Source: Sphagnum compactum (lineage: Eukaryota > Bryophyta > Sphagnopsida > Sphagnales). Taken from it: a DNA stretch of 64,000 bases. The stretch covers positions 17,976,875 to 18,040,874 of the forward strand of contig OZ234495.1 in NCBI GenBank assembly GCA_965153455.1, given 5' to 3'. The notes under the pieces were generated by a model. The model saw nothing but the letters and a program-made list of their open reading frames with translations. It ran no database searches and was not told where the DNA came from. A program made the position numbers and the translations under genes. Shown in pieces: positions 23,498-35,679 of this stretch. Each line of letters begins with the position of its first letter. Position 1 is the stretch's first letter.

Positions 23498-25601
23498 ATG
23501 GAAGAAGATAGGGATACTGAGCATGGGATTTTGGAGACGATAATGTCACCACCACCTGAGAGTTTTCACAGCAATGGCAGCTATGAGCTATTCTCACCCT
23601 CGTCAGAAGCTTCTTTCTCCACAACGCAAACACTCTTTCATGATGGGCTCTCCAATCTCCATCACCATGCTGCCAATTTCCAGCAGCCAGCAGCAGCAGT
23701 AGCAGCAATCCTCATGGCCAGCCCTGGCACCCCTTTCCACATGATAAACACCACCATGAATGCCAGTTATGGAATCCAGGCTCTCATCAGTGGGATACAT
23801 ACAGGTTCTGGTGGTGGTGGTGCCAGTGGTGGACTTGTGGTGGATCACCATGATCAGCAAAGTGGTAGCAATTTCTATGACATGAGACTTCCGAATCTTG
23901 CCTCTGAGTTAGAGATTCGAAGGTAAAAGAAAATTGGACATGACACTCTTTCAAGTCCATGTGCCACCACCACCCACAGCAAACTTTTTTTTGGTCTCCT
24001 TGCCAGCCAGATCTGTTGATTCTGTGTGGTGATGGAAAAGCTTGGGAGTCTATCTATCTGTTGATTCCAGATGCTGATGGAAAGCTTGAGATGTGGTGTG
24101 CATGTGTAATTTCAGAGAGAGGAACTCAATGGGTCATTATCTGTGATGCAACAATATGGGTTTCTTTGTGTAATTCTGTGGTGTCATTTGGGATGCAGAG
24201 AATGGAACAGGAAGAACATCTTGGAAATCAAAGAAAGACAAATCAGATCAAAAGCTCAGCAAGAGCTTGTAAATTTTTCACCATCCACTGGCAAAGCAAC
24301 CCCAGATTCTGAATCTCTCGAGTGTATTTAGATCATCCTCATCTAAATTATGGATCTCATAACACTCCTTTTGCACAGATCTTGGAGCAAGCTGCAAAGG
24401 AGCGTGAATGTTTTTATACAGAAAGAGCCGCACAATTGCAGGCTACGAAAATCATCAACAGGTACAAGTAATTCTAGACTCTTGTTTTCCGGTGCCAGAA
24501 TTCGCCACCTTGATCATCAGAGGAAATGACACACAATCTCTTCCTACAAAAAAATGTGCAAAGAACTTCAATGCAAGAAAATCTTGATACATGAAAATCT
24601 TTCTCTTGCAAGAAAGTTGTTCATTCAAGAAATTTATCTCTCGTGCAAAACTTTCATCAGAACTTCATGACATTCTTCGAGTCTGAATGTCAATCCCTTT
24701 TACATTCCAAACACTAAAACCACCTGATGCAAAATTCGCAATCAATTGTCTCAGATCTTTAAAACCTAAACCTCTGGAAAAATTGATGTGGGATTCTGTT
24801 CTTATTTTTACAACATTGGGAAGAATGAATCAGGGATGTGAGGATGATGACCATCATGACTCTCAAGTGTTGATGGTCTGTTCATTTCAGGGAGAAAGAG
24901 CGGTTGTTTCGTGCACATATGCAATCCTCACAGAACTGTAACTCAGATGAGGGAAATAATACATGGGAAGCAGTGGCAGCACTCATTGGGTTGGATCTTG
25001 AAGATCAGGTTGTAGTTTCCAACAGCAGCAGCAGCAGCAGCAAGAAGCTTCAAGATGTGAAGATTGCAGAGCTATTGAATTCCAAATTGGGCACTGACCC
25101 AAATTCACCAATTGGAATCATAATGGCTGCTCGGGACTTAGATGGCAGGAGACTCAAAGATCCTCCCCCAACACCCTCAAAAGCAACAGACTTGTCACGT
25201 TTTAAAGAGGTAAACAGCCGGTTTTCTTTCTTTTTTCCCCTATAATTAATACTACTGCTATTTCTCTCTCCTATCTTGTTCACAATTTTTCGTGTATTGG
25301 GTGCAATTTCTACATTGAAGATTTAATATACCTCACTCATACATTTGGTCAAACATGCAATTTTTTACATTGAAGATTTGATACACTTCACTTGGTGACA
25401 TTTCAAAGAGCATTGCAATCAAGAATTCTCAGCTTGCTAATTCAGCCAGGATCGAGTACTTTAATCAACAACCCTGCATAATTATACTTTCCATATCCAT
25501 AAGTTGAATGTTCATGGTTGTTTTCTTTTCTGACTCAGTTAAGCAAAAAAATTCTAATGCAGATATTGATGAAGCTAAGGCATCAGCCTTTGGTGCGGTA
25601 A
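23498..25601 (+). CDS. Clathrin light chain
   Basis: Regulatory subunit that binds the hub of clathrin heavy chain on coated vesicles and the cell plate. Five exons: 23498-23922, 24199-24268, 24379-24461, 24891-25209 and 25539-25601, with GT-AG introns of 276, 110, 429 and 329 bases. They join in one frame to 319 residues. The N-terminal 140 residues are low-complexity, with Ser/His/Gly runs. Exons 2 to 4 give the conserved heavy-chain-binding coiled coil: EIRREWNRKNILEIKERQIR, QAAKERECFYTERAAQLQAT, and INREKERLFRAHMQ across the third junction. Next come TWEAVAALIGLDLED, a six-serine tract from (CAG)n, then PSKATDLSRFKE, and exon 5 adds ILMQILMKLRHQP. This is the plant-type ending (TDLSR then a QIL-KL-H segment). 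The protein is more diverged than typical light chains and lacks the long Pro-rich tail. Confidence 0.85.
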
Positions 25602-26500
25602 GCAGGATTGAGTACAGGTTGCAGACATACTCTATGTGGTGTCTATTGTTTTCACAAGGTTGCACAAATCAGTCATATCTTCTTGATGAGAATGAGTATA
25701 GTTGTGCTCAGTTTTTTCTCCAATTTGCAGACTATTTGCTATTTTATCATAATGGTATAGGAGCAAGATCATTTATTGTAGAGCTTGCAAAAGCATACCA
25801 GGTCAGATGTTGGAAAATCAGCATCATCCATATGTACAATGAGCACTGCATATGGACACAATGGGATAAAAGAATTTTACCACTCTGCAAATATTGAATT
25901 TGTCTCTCTGCAGAAAAAAATTGTGATGAATTTCTATCACAAATTTATGTGATAAAGAGTCACAGTGTTTTCAATTGTTCCCAATTACATCACTCATATC
26001 TACAACAAATATTTTTTCTTGTTTATTTAGTGCATTGCACAAGGGAATGATCCAAACTAATAATTAAAATAATAAGAGATGAAAATAGTTATCATTTGTG
26101 TTATTGACATCAATGGTCCTTTAGGATTTCACAATTGTGATTTCAAAAATTCATAACTAAATGAAAATTGATTCAATAAATTTTTTATAAAAGACATCAA
26201 AATAGGTTGGCATTTGAAGTACTTTTAAAAATTAACATCCAAGAAAAATTCTCAAAAAAATATTCCTTTTGTGTTCTTGATAAAAAAAATCCCTCATGTG
26301 ACATTCCTAAAACTTTTTCCTTATGCATTCATTTTTCACATCAAAACACATTTTTTATAATTTATTTAGATTTTTGGGTTCTACATGACTTGGGTAAACT
26401 TTTGATAAATAATTTGGAATGAAAAGTTTTCTTTATGTGAGTCCTATGTTGTCTTGAAGTTGGATGGGTCTTAGAAATTTGAGGTGTGACATTCCTAGTG
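25602..26500. other. 3' region of clathrin light chain and AT-rich spacer
   Basis: The first few hundred bases probably hold the 3' UTR; the rest is AT-rich with no gene. The open frame 25508-25897 overlaps exon 5 in another frame and is a shadow. Confidence 0.5.
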
Positions 26501-26504
26501 GTAC

Positions 26505-26890
26505 CACCCAACGATAAGTGTGCCCAATTCATTCAATTTTGAGTGCCTAATAGCTACCAATCATTTCATTCAATCTTAAACACCTAATATGTCAAGCGAT
26601 TCACTCAATTTTTAACACTTGTCAATTACCAAAAAATTCATTCAATTTTGAACACTTAATAGCCACTAGGTGATTCATTCATTTCCAAATGCCTAGCGAT
26701 TGTTACAAGATTCATTAATATTCCAATACCAAGTAGTTATTAGGCAATTCATTCAATCTTCAATGCATGGTGGCCACCAAGAAATTCATTCAATCCCTAA
26801 CACATGGCAACCACCATATGATTCATTCAATTTCGAACACCTAGTAGTCACAAAGCGTTTCATTCAAAATCAAACGTCTCATGATTGCCT
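26505..26890. repeat. Regular 37-bp minisatellite, ten units
   Basis: The phrase CATTCAATTTTGAACACCTA and variants start at 26530, 26567, 26602, 26639, 26676, 26714, 26751, 26788, 26825 and 26862, giving steps of 37, 35, 37, 37, 38, 37, 37, 37 and 37. Units differ at many bases, yet the period is strictly held. The second half of each unit resembles AATAGCCACCAAGCGATT. Confidence 0.88.
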
Positions 26891-26899
26891 AGTGTGTCA

Positions 26900-27520
26900 C
26901 TATCAACTGGATGTTAAATATATCAATAATATAACCAATTACTTGTAAGCCATTAAAGCTTGAGTTCAATCATGCAATGTAATGCAAGCTTGAAAAAGAT
27001 TTCGTAAAAGTGTAATCTATTAGAAGAATTCATAAGGATGATAAAAATAGTTTTGATTGTCCATTAAAGTTTTACAACCAAATCAAAACATTCTCACATT
27101 TCTTTCATATTGAGCCATTAAAAGATTTCTACAATGAGATTATGCACACTCTATTCCCAATAATTTAATTCATGAATATCGTTTACACTTGAAACTTCGA
27201 TTCAATGCAGATGGAGGGTCAACATTTCTCAATTCCTTTATTGGGCTTTCTTTCCAATTGGCTTTGAGTAATGGATGTCAATTTTAAACCACATGATAAT
27301 GCAATTGATGTTAGTTAAATAGATGAATTACAAAAAGCCAAGATTTCATTGTTAGTCACCTTGGTCATTTGTTCAACTTTGAGGGATTGCACAATGCGTT
27401 CATTTGCATTTTGCTACTTTGCCATTTCATCCTTTGAATCTATGATGACTGCACTACGTTGACATTTAGTACCCTTCTTTTTCAAAGTATAGTCTTTATT
27501 AGTTGTCCCCTTGTTATTCC
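26900..27520. other. AT-rich spacer, no gene seen
   Basis: No recognisable coding sequence or repeat structure. Confidence 0.5.
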
Positions 27521-27527
27521 TATTCAT

Positions 27528-27829
27528 CACAAATTTAGCATTTCATGATTTAATAATGGAAATCGTGCAAAATTTGTTCCTTCATAATTTGTATGTTTCA
27601 CACACTAATATCATGCATTGAAAACACATTTAACACACGAATTTATAAGAAGATGCAAAATTCATGTGACATTTGTTCATTCATAGGTTTGTATTTCATT
27701 CATTAACAAATTTATTCGAGTGTCAAACGTGTTTTTAATGCATGATAATTTTGTGTAAAATGTATGAACTTATGAATGAACAAATTTTGCATGATTTTCA
27801 TTATTAATTTGTCACATACTAAATTTGTG
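27528..27829. repeat. 300-bp imperfect inverted repeat (foldback)
   Basis: The left arm begins CACAAATTTAGCATTT at 27528 and includes AATAATGGAAATCGTGCAAA; the right arm ends ACTAAATTTGTG at 27829 and, read in reverse complement, includes AATAATGAAAATCATGCAAA. Arms of roughly 140 bases align along their whole length (also ATCATGCATTGAAAACAC against ATCATGCATTAAAAACAC), with a short centre near 27670-27690. No coding capacity. It fits a foldback-type MITE or a long hairpin-RNA source. Confidence 0.8.
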
Positions 27830-27839
27830 GTGTTATCAT

Positions 27840-30320
27840 TCCTAACATAACCTAGGTTCATCTTACCCACCTTTGGTGAACTTTTTGGCACCCCACCCTA
27901 AAAGGCTACCTTCTCTCTATTGATTCATAAGGTGTGGTTTTGCTCGATCTTGTTTCCTTTAGAACAATGTCATCATTTACCTGAGCTTTTGATATGATCA
28001 TAAATGTCCTTGGAGTTGATTTTGTTCTTGTATTCCTTGTTGGCAATTTTAACAACATTCAAAGATAGACAAATGTAATAATTTCACACAGGTTCCCTTC
28101 CAAATCATTTAAAACAATTTCTAGCACCTCAAATCTTTTTTAGCATTTCAAGGCAAATCTCAAATTTGTACAAGTGTTGATATTTTAGGAATGATAAAAT
28201 TCCATTCTCAATCAAAGAGGTCAATTTCTTGTTTCAAAAAATATCATCATGCACATTTGTTCCACTTTACATTGCTAAAACAAATACACATATAATGACA
28301 TGGGTTTTTTCATGGAGCATTTAGAGTAACTTGGAACTTCAATTTTTCCCCCATGTACTGCCTAAATTCCATTTGTATCCATGGACCAAAACATTGTTGA
28401 GGCATAGTTTGAAAAGTCAAGAGGATTTCAAAGCAAAACAAGGTTTTAACTTTCACTTATTTAAAAGGAAAAAAATCAAATGGGAATTTTTTTTTGAGCC
28501 CAACTATAGGAGGGTCAAAACTTGTAACTAGGAGCCAAAAGGATTACTTTGGAAAAGGATTGCAAGTCCTTTTTCCCAAAACTAACTTTTACATGCAAAT
28601 GAATTTTTGGATGAATTTTTTAAAACTTGTTCTAGAAAATATTTAAACTTTCTTCAATGCATCACTTTTTTTTTTTCATTATTTAATAAATATGAATTTT
28701 AAAAAGTGTGCAAATTCTTTACAGATTCAATGTTTCATTTTGGAATATCATCAAAATTTTAAGTCATCACCAAAAATTAAATTTTCACATTTTTTAGTTT
28801 TATCATATTCTAAGCTATAACTTTTCTTAATAAATCATGTACATTATAACCCATTTATATGTGGTAAAGGACTCTTGAAGCTCTAAAATTTTGAAGCAAT
28901 TTTGAAACATTCTTTGAATTATTAAAGTTTTAAAATTCCACATTTTAAAAATAATATGAGTTCTTTTGATAGTCCTTTGCAAAATTGACTTCTTTTGATG
29001 CAATAGGTGTCCATTTTCAAACATTCTAAATTAAAACCAAAACTTAAAATTGGATCAAATGAATTTTTATTCTATATTCCTTAACATTCATATGAGGGAA
29101 AAGGACTAGCTTGCCATTATTACTATGGTTTTAAATGGTAATAAAAAAATAAATGTTTGATTTTGATTGATTATGTCTAACATCTGATGCCTTTTTTGGC
29201 TCCTAGTTATAGGTGTTGACCCAAAACTAATGGTTTTTATTCTTTCAAGAGTGAGAAGTCACATCCATTGATTCAAGGTGAGGGTAGCTAAAAAACACAA
29301 GAATCAAAACATGCAATGTTGCTTGAAGGTCAAGGTGAGAGAAATTCCACAAAATAATGAATTGAAAGGTTTTTTGCCATAGTTATAATGAAACATGTTA
29401 TATGATAGTTTTGGTAAACTATAATATTATTTTAATTTTACACATCTTCAGCGACATACTAAAATTTTGGAACTAAATTTTGGATTTTGATATATTGGAT
29501 ATTTAAATTTTTGACTTTTTGATTTTGGATTTTTGGAATTTGGATTTTGCATTAACTAATGGGAATGTTTTTGGCCAATGACAAATCGATTGGTTTTTAG
29601 GGTTTGAATTACTAATTTTTTTTGTAATTTCTTATACATTGTTTGTCTTATCAAAATTTTAAGATCAAAGCCATTCCATATATTTTGTGGTCAATGGAAT
29701 GCTTAAAATTATAGGCAAATTTTTATTTACATAAGTTATTTGGGTTCTTGTTTATGTTATTAAACTTAAAAGTATATATATATTAGACATTTGTAGACTT
29801 AGTTTCATTTGTTAATATTATTGTTATATTTATTTTAAATTCTTCATGTCTTTTTACAATTGTTGCAGCTTTTATATTACCTATTATTGGTTTTGATCTC
29901 TTGATAGTTAAATTAGTAAAACTAGAAATTTAATAAGCTTAGACATTAACACTAAATTGTAACTCAAACACTAAATAACATTAAATTATTTTTGAAAACA
30001 TTAGTATCACAAAACTAACCATTTACATTGCCATTGAAAAACAATATACCATTAATGTTTTTTTATTTAAACCCAAACTTAAATTTAAAAGGTAAATTGT
30101 AATTTAGAACCTTAACTTGAATTCACAATTTTATATTGACCTTAAAGTATTTTGAGCCACAAAAAAAAACTTTAGGTTACAAAAAATATTTTTTATTTGT
30201 AATAAGTATGAAAATTGTGTGATAATTAGATATAACAAATCATTATAAATTTTCTTTTGATTGACAAAAATTAATAGATAAAACATTATAAAGAAAAATA
30301 ATTGATAACAAGATTAATAT
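27840..30320. other. AT-rich intergenic DNA, no gene seen
   Basis: No open frame with a domain. Low-complexity phrases such as TTTTGGATTTTGGATTTTTGG occur near 29470-29550. Parts may belong to the Helitron relic that follows, but I see no recognisable protein block before 30330. Confidence 0.45.
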
Positions 30321-30329
30321 TAAAAAGCT

Positions 30330-31045
30330 ATAATTACATTAACTTTAAAATTAATTTTAATTTCAACATTGGCAATTGCTTATTTGATGCAATTATTTAT
30401 TTATTAAATTATTTAAAAATTTCAAACGAAATTCGAAAAAATAATATGTTTCATTTAAAAATTGTTTGGATTTTGAAACATTAGAAACAATGGAATGTTG
30501 TGCAAGAGAGTTGACTTTTGAATTTTTACACGATTTACACAGTGGGGAAGTAAATGATGAAGAATCATAGATACAAAAGATGCCAATGTTAGTATCTAAT
30601 GGTGGATTATGGGGAGATTTCATTGTCATATTCTAGATATCACAATATTTACAATGTCTAATTCAAGTTTGGAACAAAATCAATTAGCAAATAATGATGA
30701 AAGTTGGAAATAATTATGATAATTAAACTTTGAATATAATATATGGGAATAATCATTTGAACCCATAGATTTAAATCCATTAAAAATATGATGTGTTCAA
30801 ATGGTGATAAATTACTTTGTAAAAAATTGAAATTTGTCAAATAATTAATGAATTAAATAATATGAAATGTGTGTTTGATGTTAAACCTAAAAGGTTTAGA
30901 TGAAATTTTGATTTGGACAATAATTTACGAAAAATCTTGGAAATGCATTTTAGTTGGATGCCGTACGAAATTGCATTAACATTCATCCATATGTATCCAA
31001 ATTTAACTATCACACCAGCACAAGTTAAATAACATTTAAATATGT
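30330..31045 (+). pseudogene. OTU-like cysteine protease relic, probably Helitron-associated
   Basis: Plus-strand reading with one frame change and several stops shows the pattern of an OTU deubiquitinase-like domain. The segment around 30371 reads IGNCLFDAIIYLL, matching the DGNC(L/F)F-A catalytic block with Cys present and the Asp lost. The segment near 30600-30670 reads NGGLWGDFIVIF then ISQYLQ, LIQVWN, matching the G-WGD-hydrophobic ... I-V block downstream. A further conserved-looking block at 30880-31040 reads NLRKILEMHFSWMPYEIA then TITPAQVK. OTU domains are known in some eukaryotic Helitrons and in large DNA transposons. The Rep-helicase relic of a Helitron starts 1.5 kb downstream on the same strand, so I infer one element. 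No active product is possible. Confidence 0.6.
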
Positions 31046-31424
31046 TAACAAAATAAATTCAATAAAAAATTTATGTTGATTAATGATATAACATGTTGAT
31101 AAGTTTGTCCCATTTGCAAAAGAAAATCTAGCTTCAACAACCAAACTAGTTGGTCCCTTTTGGGACCTAGAATTTTTATTCATATTTTTATAAAAAATAC
31201 AAATTCTATAAGGTGTGTAATGATTCTAAAAGTAATGTGTGTTTTAATATTGTGGTTGGTTTTGGAAATTGAAACACCAAAATCCAGTTAACATCTAATT
31301 AATAAGATTGCCTATTATTGATTTTATTAATTAGATGTGGGTACATCTCACATTAATTCTTAAAAAATCTAAACTTTGAAACAATCATGAACAAATAAAA
31401 GTTCAAATGAATTTTTAAAATATC

Positions 31425-32440
31425 TATATACATGAAGGAAGGTTGTTTGTTTGTTTTGTTCCAATGGTTCATGAAACATACTAGTCTGGGTTGCTTACAG
31501 TGCGTTGTTGTACTTCCTTTGTCGCTTGTTTTGGCACTTCAATCAAAATTGATGCTATTACTAATAATGATGACCCACCACCGTTCTATCCATCATGTAA
31601 TCATGAAATCAAACATCACATAAATCAGTTATGAGCATTACATTGCAGATGTAAAGAATCATGTACAAAATCAAAGGGTTTCTTTTATTTTGTGTTACTT
31701 CAGCCTATTTTTACTTCTGAAAGTTTCTATCATCCATTGAATGCGCACAATAGTAGCTACTCGAATTTGTTACAGTCCTCTTATAAGCCTTTGGATAGGT
31801 TTGTATAGTAAGCAGCAAGCTTCAAAATGTTGAAATTTCATCCTTTGTCAAAGAACTATTGCTCCTCTTCATCAATGCATTGTGAGAGAAAACACAAATA
31901 AATCTCACCACCTACTGTACTTATGGTAGCAAGAAAAAATGAACCCAAACCTTCCCTTATTGTAATTATGGCCGCAAGGACAGGTTGCTTATATAAGCAA
32001 ACAAGCTTTAGAATGTCGAAATCTCATCCTTTGTCAAAGAACTATTGCTCATTTTCATCATTGCATCGTGAGAGAAAACGCAAATAAATCCCACCACGTA
32101 CTGTACTTAGGGCAGCAAGAAAAAACGAGCCCAAACCTTCCCTTAGTGTAGTTATGGCAGCAAGAAAAAACGAACCCACCCCGACCACCTACTATACTTT
32201 TGACAACATGAAAAAACGAATAGCTATTGAATTCCTTTTATTGTCGATGTAAGTAATGACTGTCGGAATAATTCAAGGGTTGTGAAAGGAAGGTAGCAAG
32301 AAAAAAATAATTATTGTGAAGATGCTTGTGGCCACATGGCACTCTGAAATTTCAGATTTGTGTTTTGAGCCCTCAGGCCTACCTCCACTAAAGAAAGGAA
32401 AGCCTTCACCAAAAAAATGATGAAAAAAATATTATTAAAT
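31425..32440. other. GC-richer insert between OTU and Rep relics
   Basis: This kilobase interrupts the very AT-rich Helitron relic with different composition. It holds the open frame 31432-31623 (no domain) and the 186-bp duplication at 31814-32190. It may be a separate element inserted into the Helitron; ends were not identified. Confidence 0.35.
31814..32190. repeat. Two tandem copies of a 186-bp unit
   Basis: CATCCTTTGTCAAAGAACTA occurs at 31839 and 32025, exactly 186 bases apart, and the surrounding text (CAAGCTT..AATGT, GAGAGAAAACRCAAATAAAT, GCAAGAAAAAA.GA.CCCAAA) is repeated in the same order. Inside each unit a shorter phrase built on TATGG.(A/C)GCAAGAAAAA is itself repeated. Confidence 0.8.
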
Positions 32441-34730
32441 ATGAAAAAGATATAGAAGAAATTGTTAACATGCATGCTATTATTGCAAAAAAAATGTTTT
32501 GCATTTCAAATTTATGTTGTTTTTAATTTATAATTAAAGAATTTACCTAATGATTTAAAAAATAGAAAAATAGAAGGTCCTATATATATATGTAATTCTT
32601 GTAAAAAAAAAATTGATTGTGGCAAACAATTGAACATGGCTTTACATGGACATATCACAAATAATCAATCAAACTTTAAATTTGTTTTAATACTAAATAA
32701 AATTGAAGATCGTTTGATTGCACCATGTCTTGCATTTGCACAAATATTTCAATTAAAATGGTATAGACAATATGGAATGCATGGAGGCACTATTAATATC
32801 CAATTTTTTTATATTTGGTACAAAATATATTGTCATGAATGATGTATGATGATAGTTCAATTGCACTAGTTTTGAAAAACAATTAGAACACAAATCTATG
32901 TACATGTTAGGTTATGTTCATTCTAACATAATGATAAAATATTTATAAGAACTTTGCCAAACTCCATTATATTAAAGTGTAAAAATTTCAATTAGACCAA
33001 ATCGGTAAGATTTAGTAGAATTAGCAAATACAAATGAAACTATAGAGTTGGAAAAAAAACACAATTGATGAAAATTTGGAAATAAAAAAACTAGACACAT
33101 TTGAAAAAGTAGTTGATGAAAATTGCATAGACACATTAATGCAAAATATTTTTAAGTCTTGAACTTGTAATTGATGACAATGACAAATCAATAACAATAG
33201 CTCTTGAAAAAGGTTTTCAACCTCTTGGATTATTTTGTGATGCACATTCTGAAGTATATAGTTTCCAACATTGTTTTATGGGCATCTAAGACCATCACTT
33301 GCATGTTCTTATCAAAAGATTATGCAAGTAAAACTAACTAGTATAAATAAAAAGTTTGCATATCATATAAGTAATATAGAAATATAAATCAAATTTTTAT
33401 TTCATTTTATATTATCTTGTGCATGGATTTGTATTCGTAAAGCAAAATTGTTAGTTTGTGTTCTAATAAATTGTGATGTTTTAACTAATGTGAATCTAGA
33501 TAAAATATTGAAATTAAATTTGGTTTAAAAATAAATAAATTTGGTTCTAAGAAAATTAAATTGTATAAAAACATTTTGAGATTATTTAGATCATCTTCAT
33601 AAAGATGTGTTTATGATAATTAAGCAATTTGGCCCATCAACGTTCTTTGTGTTGTTCATAATGAATGTAAACAATTGACCAATTCTTGTAAAAAAGTAAA
33701 ATAATTATATCATCAACATATTGATGAAAATGTAGGAATAAAAAAAATTGATTACAGTTTTAAGGAACTTGTTAGAAATTATATTGTGAATTGTGCATAT
33801 AATGAATAGTTTTCATAAACTTATTTGAAATATTAATTGATATTTGGTAAGGTGAAAATTATTTTTTCATAACCAAATTTTAATCATGGGGTTGCCTCAT
33901 GATCATGGATTATTGTGGTTAGAAGATGCTCTTAAATTTTTTGTTTTGAAAAATGAGAAAAATGAATTTTTGTATATAAATAAATATTTAACAAGTGGTC
34001 AAACAATGCTTTCAAATGAAATTCATAATTTGCAAATACATCAACATAAAAGAACATGTTAAAAAAAATCAACCAATTTGATGATTTCAATATCCAAAAC
34101 CACCCATGAAATAGATAAAATCATTATTGTTTTTAGATGAACAAAATTGTATGCCAAACCATGGTGAAATTAATATTCAAATTTATTAAAAAACCTTTAA
34201 TATAGGATTAAGTGAAGATATACTTTTTGAATTTTGTGAATTATATTTAGAAATATATGAAGAAACATATCCTTTTGGATTACAATGCACAATAAAAAAA
34301 CCATTTAACAAAAATAAAATCGAAGGATACACACACAAATGTATTTGGCATACATGCAAGACCCTTGTGGGGGCAAATATAGACACACAATATATTTTAA
34401 ATCCATATGCAGTAACATCGTATTGTACTTTTTATTTAAAATAAAAATAAAAATTTGTAACTCAAGAAATGAAAATCATACTAACATGTGTAAACATGAA
34501 CAAAAAAAAGCATTTAAATGCATTAAAAATTTAAGAAATACATTTTTAAATGCAAAACAAATGTCTAAACAATAAGCTATCCATCATTATCATGATGACA
34601 TGTGGTGTAGTTGTCCAACCATTTTGTGAAATGTGTGTTTACATAAATGGTTACATTCAAATTAACATTTTGACTAGTGGTCAAATGATCATTATGCCAA
34701 TTTGACCAATGATTAATGAATCAGAATATG
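32440..34730 (+). pseudogene. Helitron Rep region relic (DUF6570-like plus HUH motif)
   Basis: Fragmented plus-strand coding text of a rolling-circle transposon. Near 32580-32800 there is a zinc-ribbon-like start (GPIYICNSCKKKI) followed by LNKIEDRLIAPCLAFAQIFQ and YGMHGGTINI, the layout of the DUF6570-type N-terminal part of Helitron proteins. Near 33180-33235 lies ALEKGFQPLGLFCDAHSE. At 33889-33906 the frame reads GLPHDH followed by GLLWLEDA, the HUH metal-binding motif of the Rep endonuclease. Near 34060-34120 and 34395-34425 come a QHKRTC-like block and LNPYAVTSY. Stops and frame changes are frequent. In the intact family this domain nicks and joins single strands. I could not find the tyrosine block. 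Confidence 0.75.
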
Positions 34731-35679
34731 ACACATGTAATCAAAAAAACATTTCAAATGTGTTTTATTTGATTAGTGGTCAAAAATATTGCTAATCAAA
34801 TTTACTTGTCAAAAGTACAACCCTAGGGTTGGTAAAAAAAACCTTGATTTTAATCAGAAGGAGATTGTTAAAATTAACTTGGTCTAGATGACTGGAAGGT
34901 TTTTTTAACCCTTGTCATTTTGGGGTTCATTTTTACTAGACATCTTAGTTTGAAAAACCTCAAATTTTAGTAGTGATTTAACATTATTTATACCATTATA
35001 CCATTACAAAGATCGCTTCAATTTATAAACACATGTCAACAACAAGATAAAACATTTGTATTGTTATCATAGAACATAATACAAGGCTTATCTTTAAATT
35101 CTTTAAAAATTCATTGTAAATCGTTAGTTGATAAATATATCAATTGAGATGAAGGATTAAATGATTTATGTTTATCATACTTTGTAGTTAATTATGATAC
35201 AAAAAAAATAAAACATGCACTAAAAATGAAATTTTTTTTGGGTTTCATTCAATTGGCATAAAAAAACCAAAAAATCATTATAAAAAATTGTTGCTTCTAT
35301 TTGAACCCTTTCAAAAATCAAAACTTAAATTTCAAATTAATTATGATTCATCGAAAATTATTTGTATGGAATAAAAAAATGATGTAAAACAAATGAAAAA
35401 AATGTATATAATTTTACCCATCCAACAATTTTGATATTGAATGGGACAATTTAAAATCACAAGTTTAAATAATACGCAAAAATTCAACAAATAAATGGAT
35501 TAAAAATTCATTTTCAAATGAAATAATTGATAATGCAAGTAATCTAGATAAAAATGCATTCTGCATTAATACCAAAAAAATTGAACCATGTGATGTATCG
35601 TACGAAAATTTTGCACAATCAAAAAATAAAAAATGTTAAAAGAAAAATGGTTAACAAATAATGTTTTGCAATGAACAAA

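Noticed and set aside
23959-24331. Separate open frames between clathrin light chain exons 1 and 3
   Set aside because: They lie mainly in intron 1; only 24199-24268 in the frame beginning REWNRKN fits the family.
26505-26890. CRISPR-like array
   Set aside because: Repeat and spacer are not separable, the units diverge gradually, and the sequence is plant nuclear DNA; it is a minisatellite.
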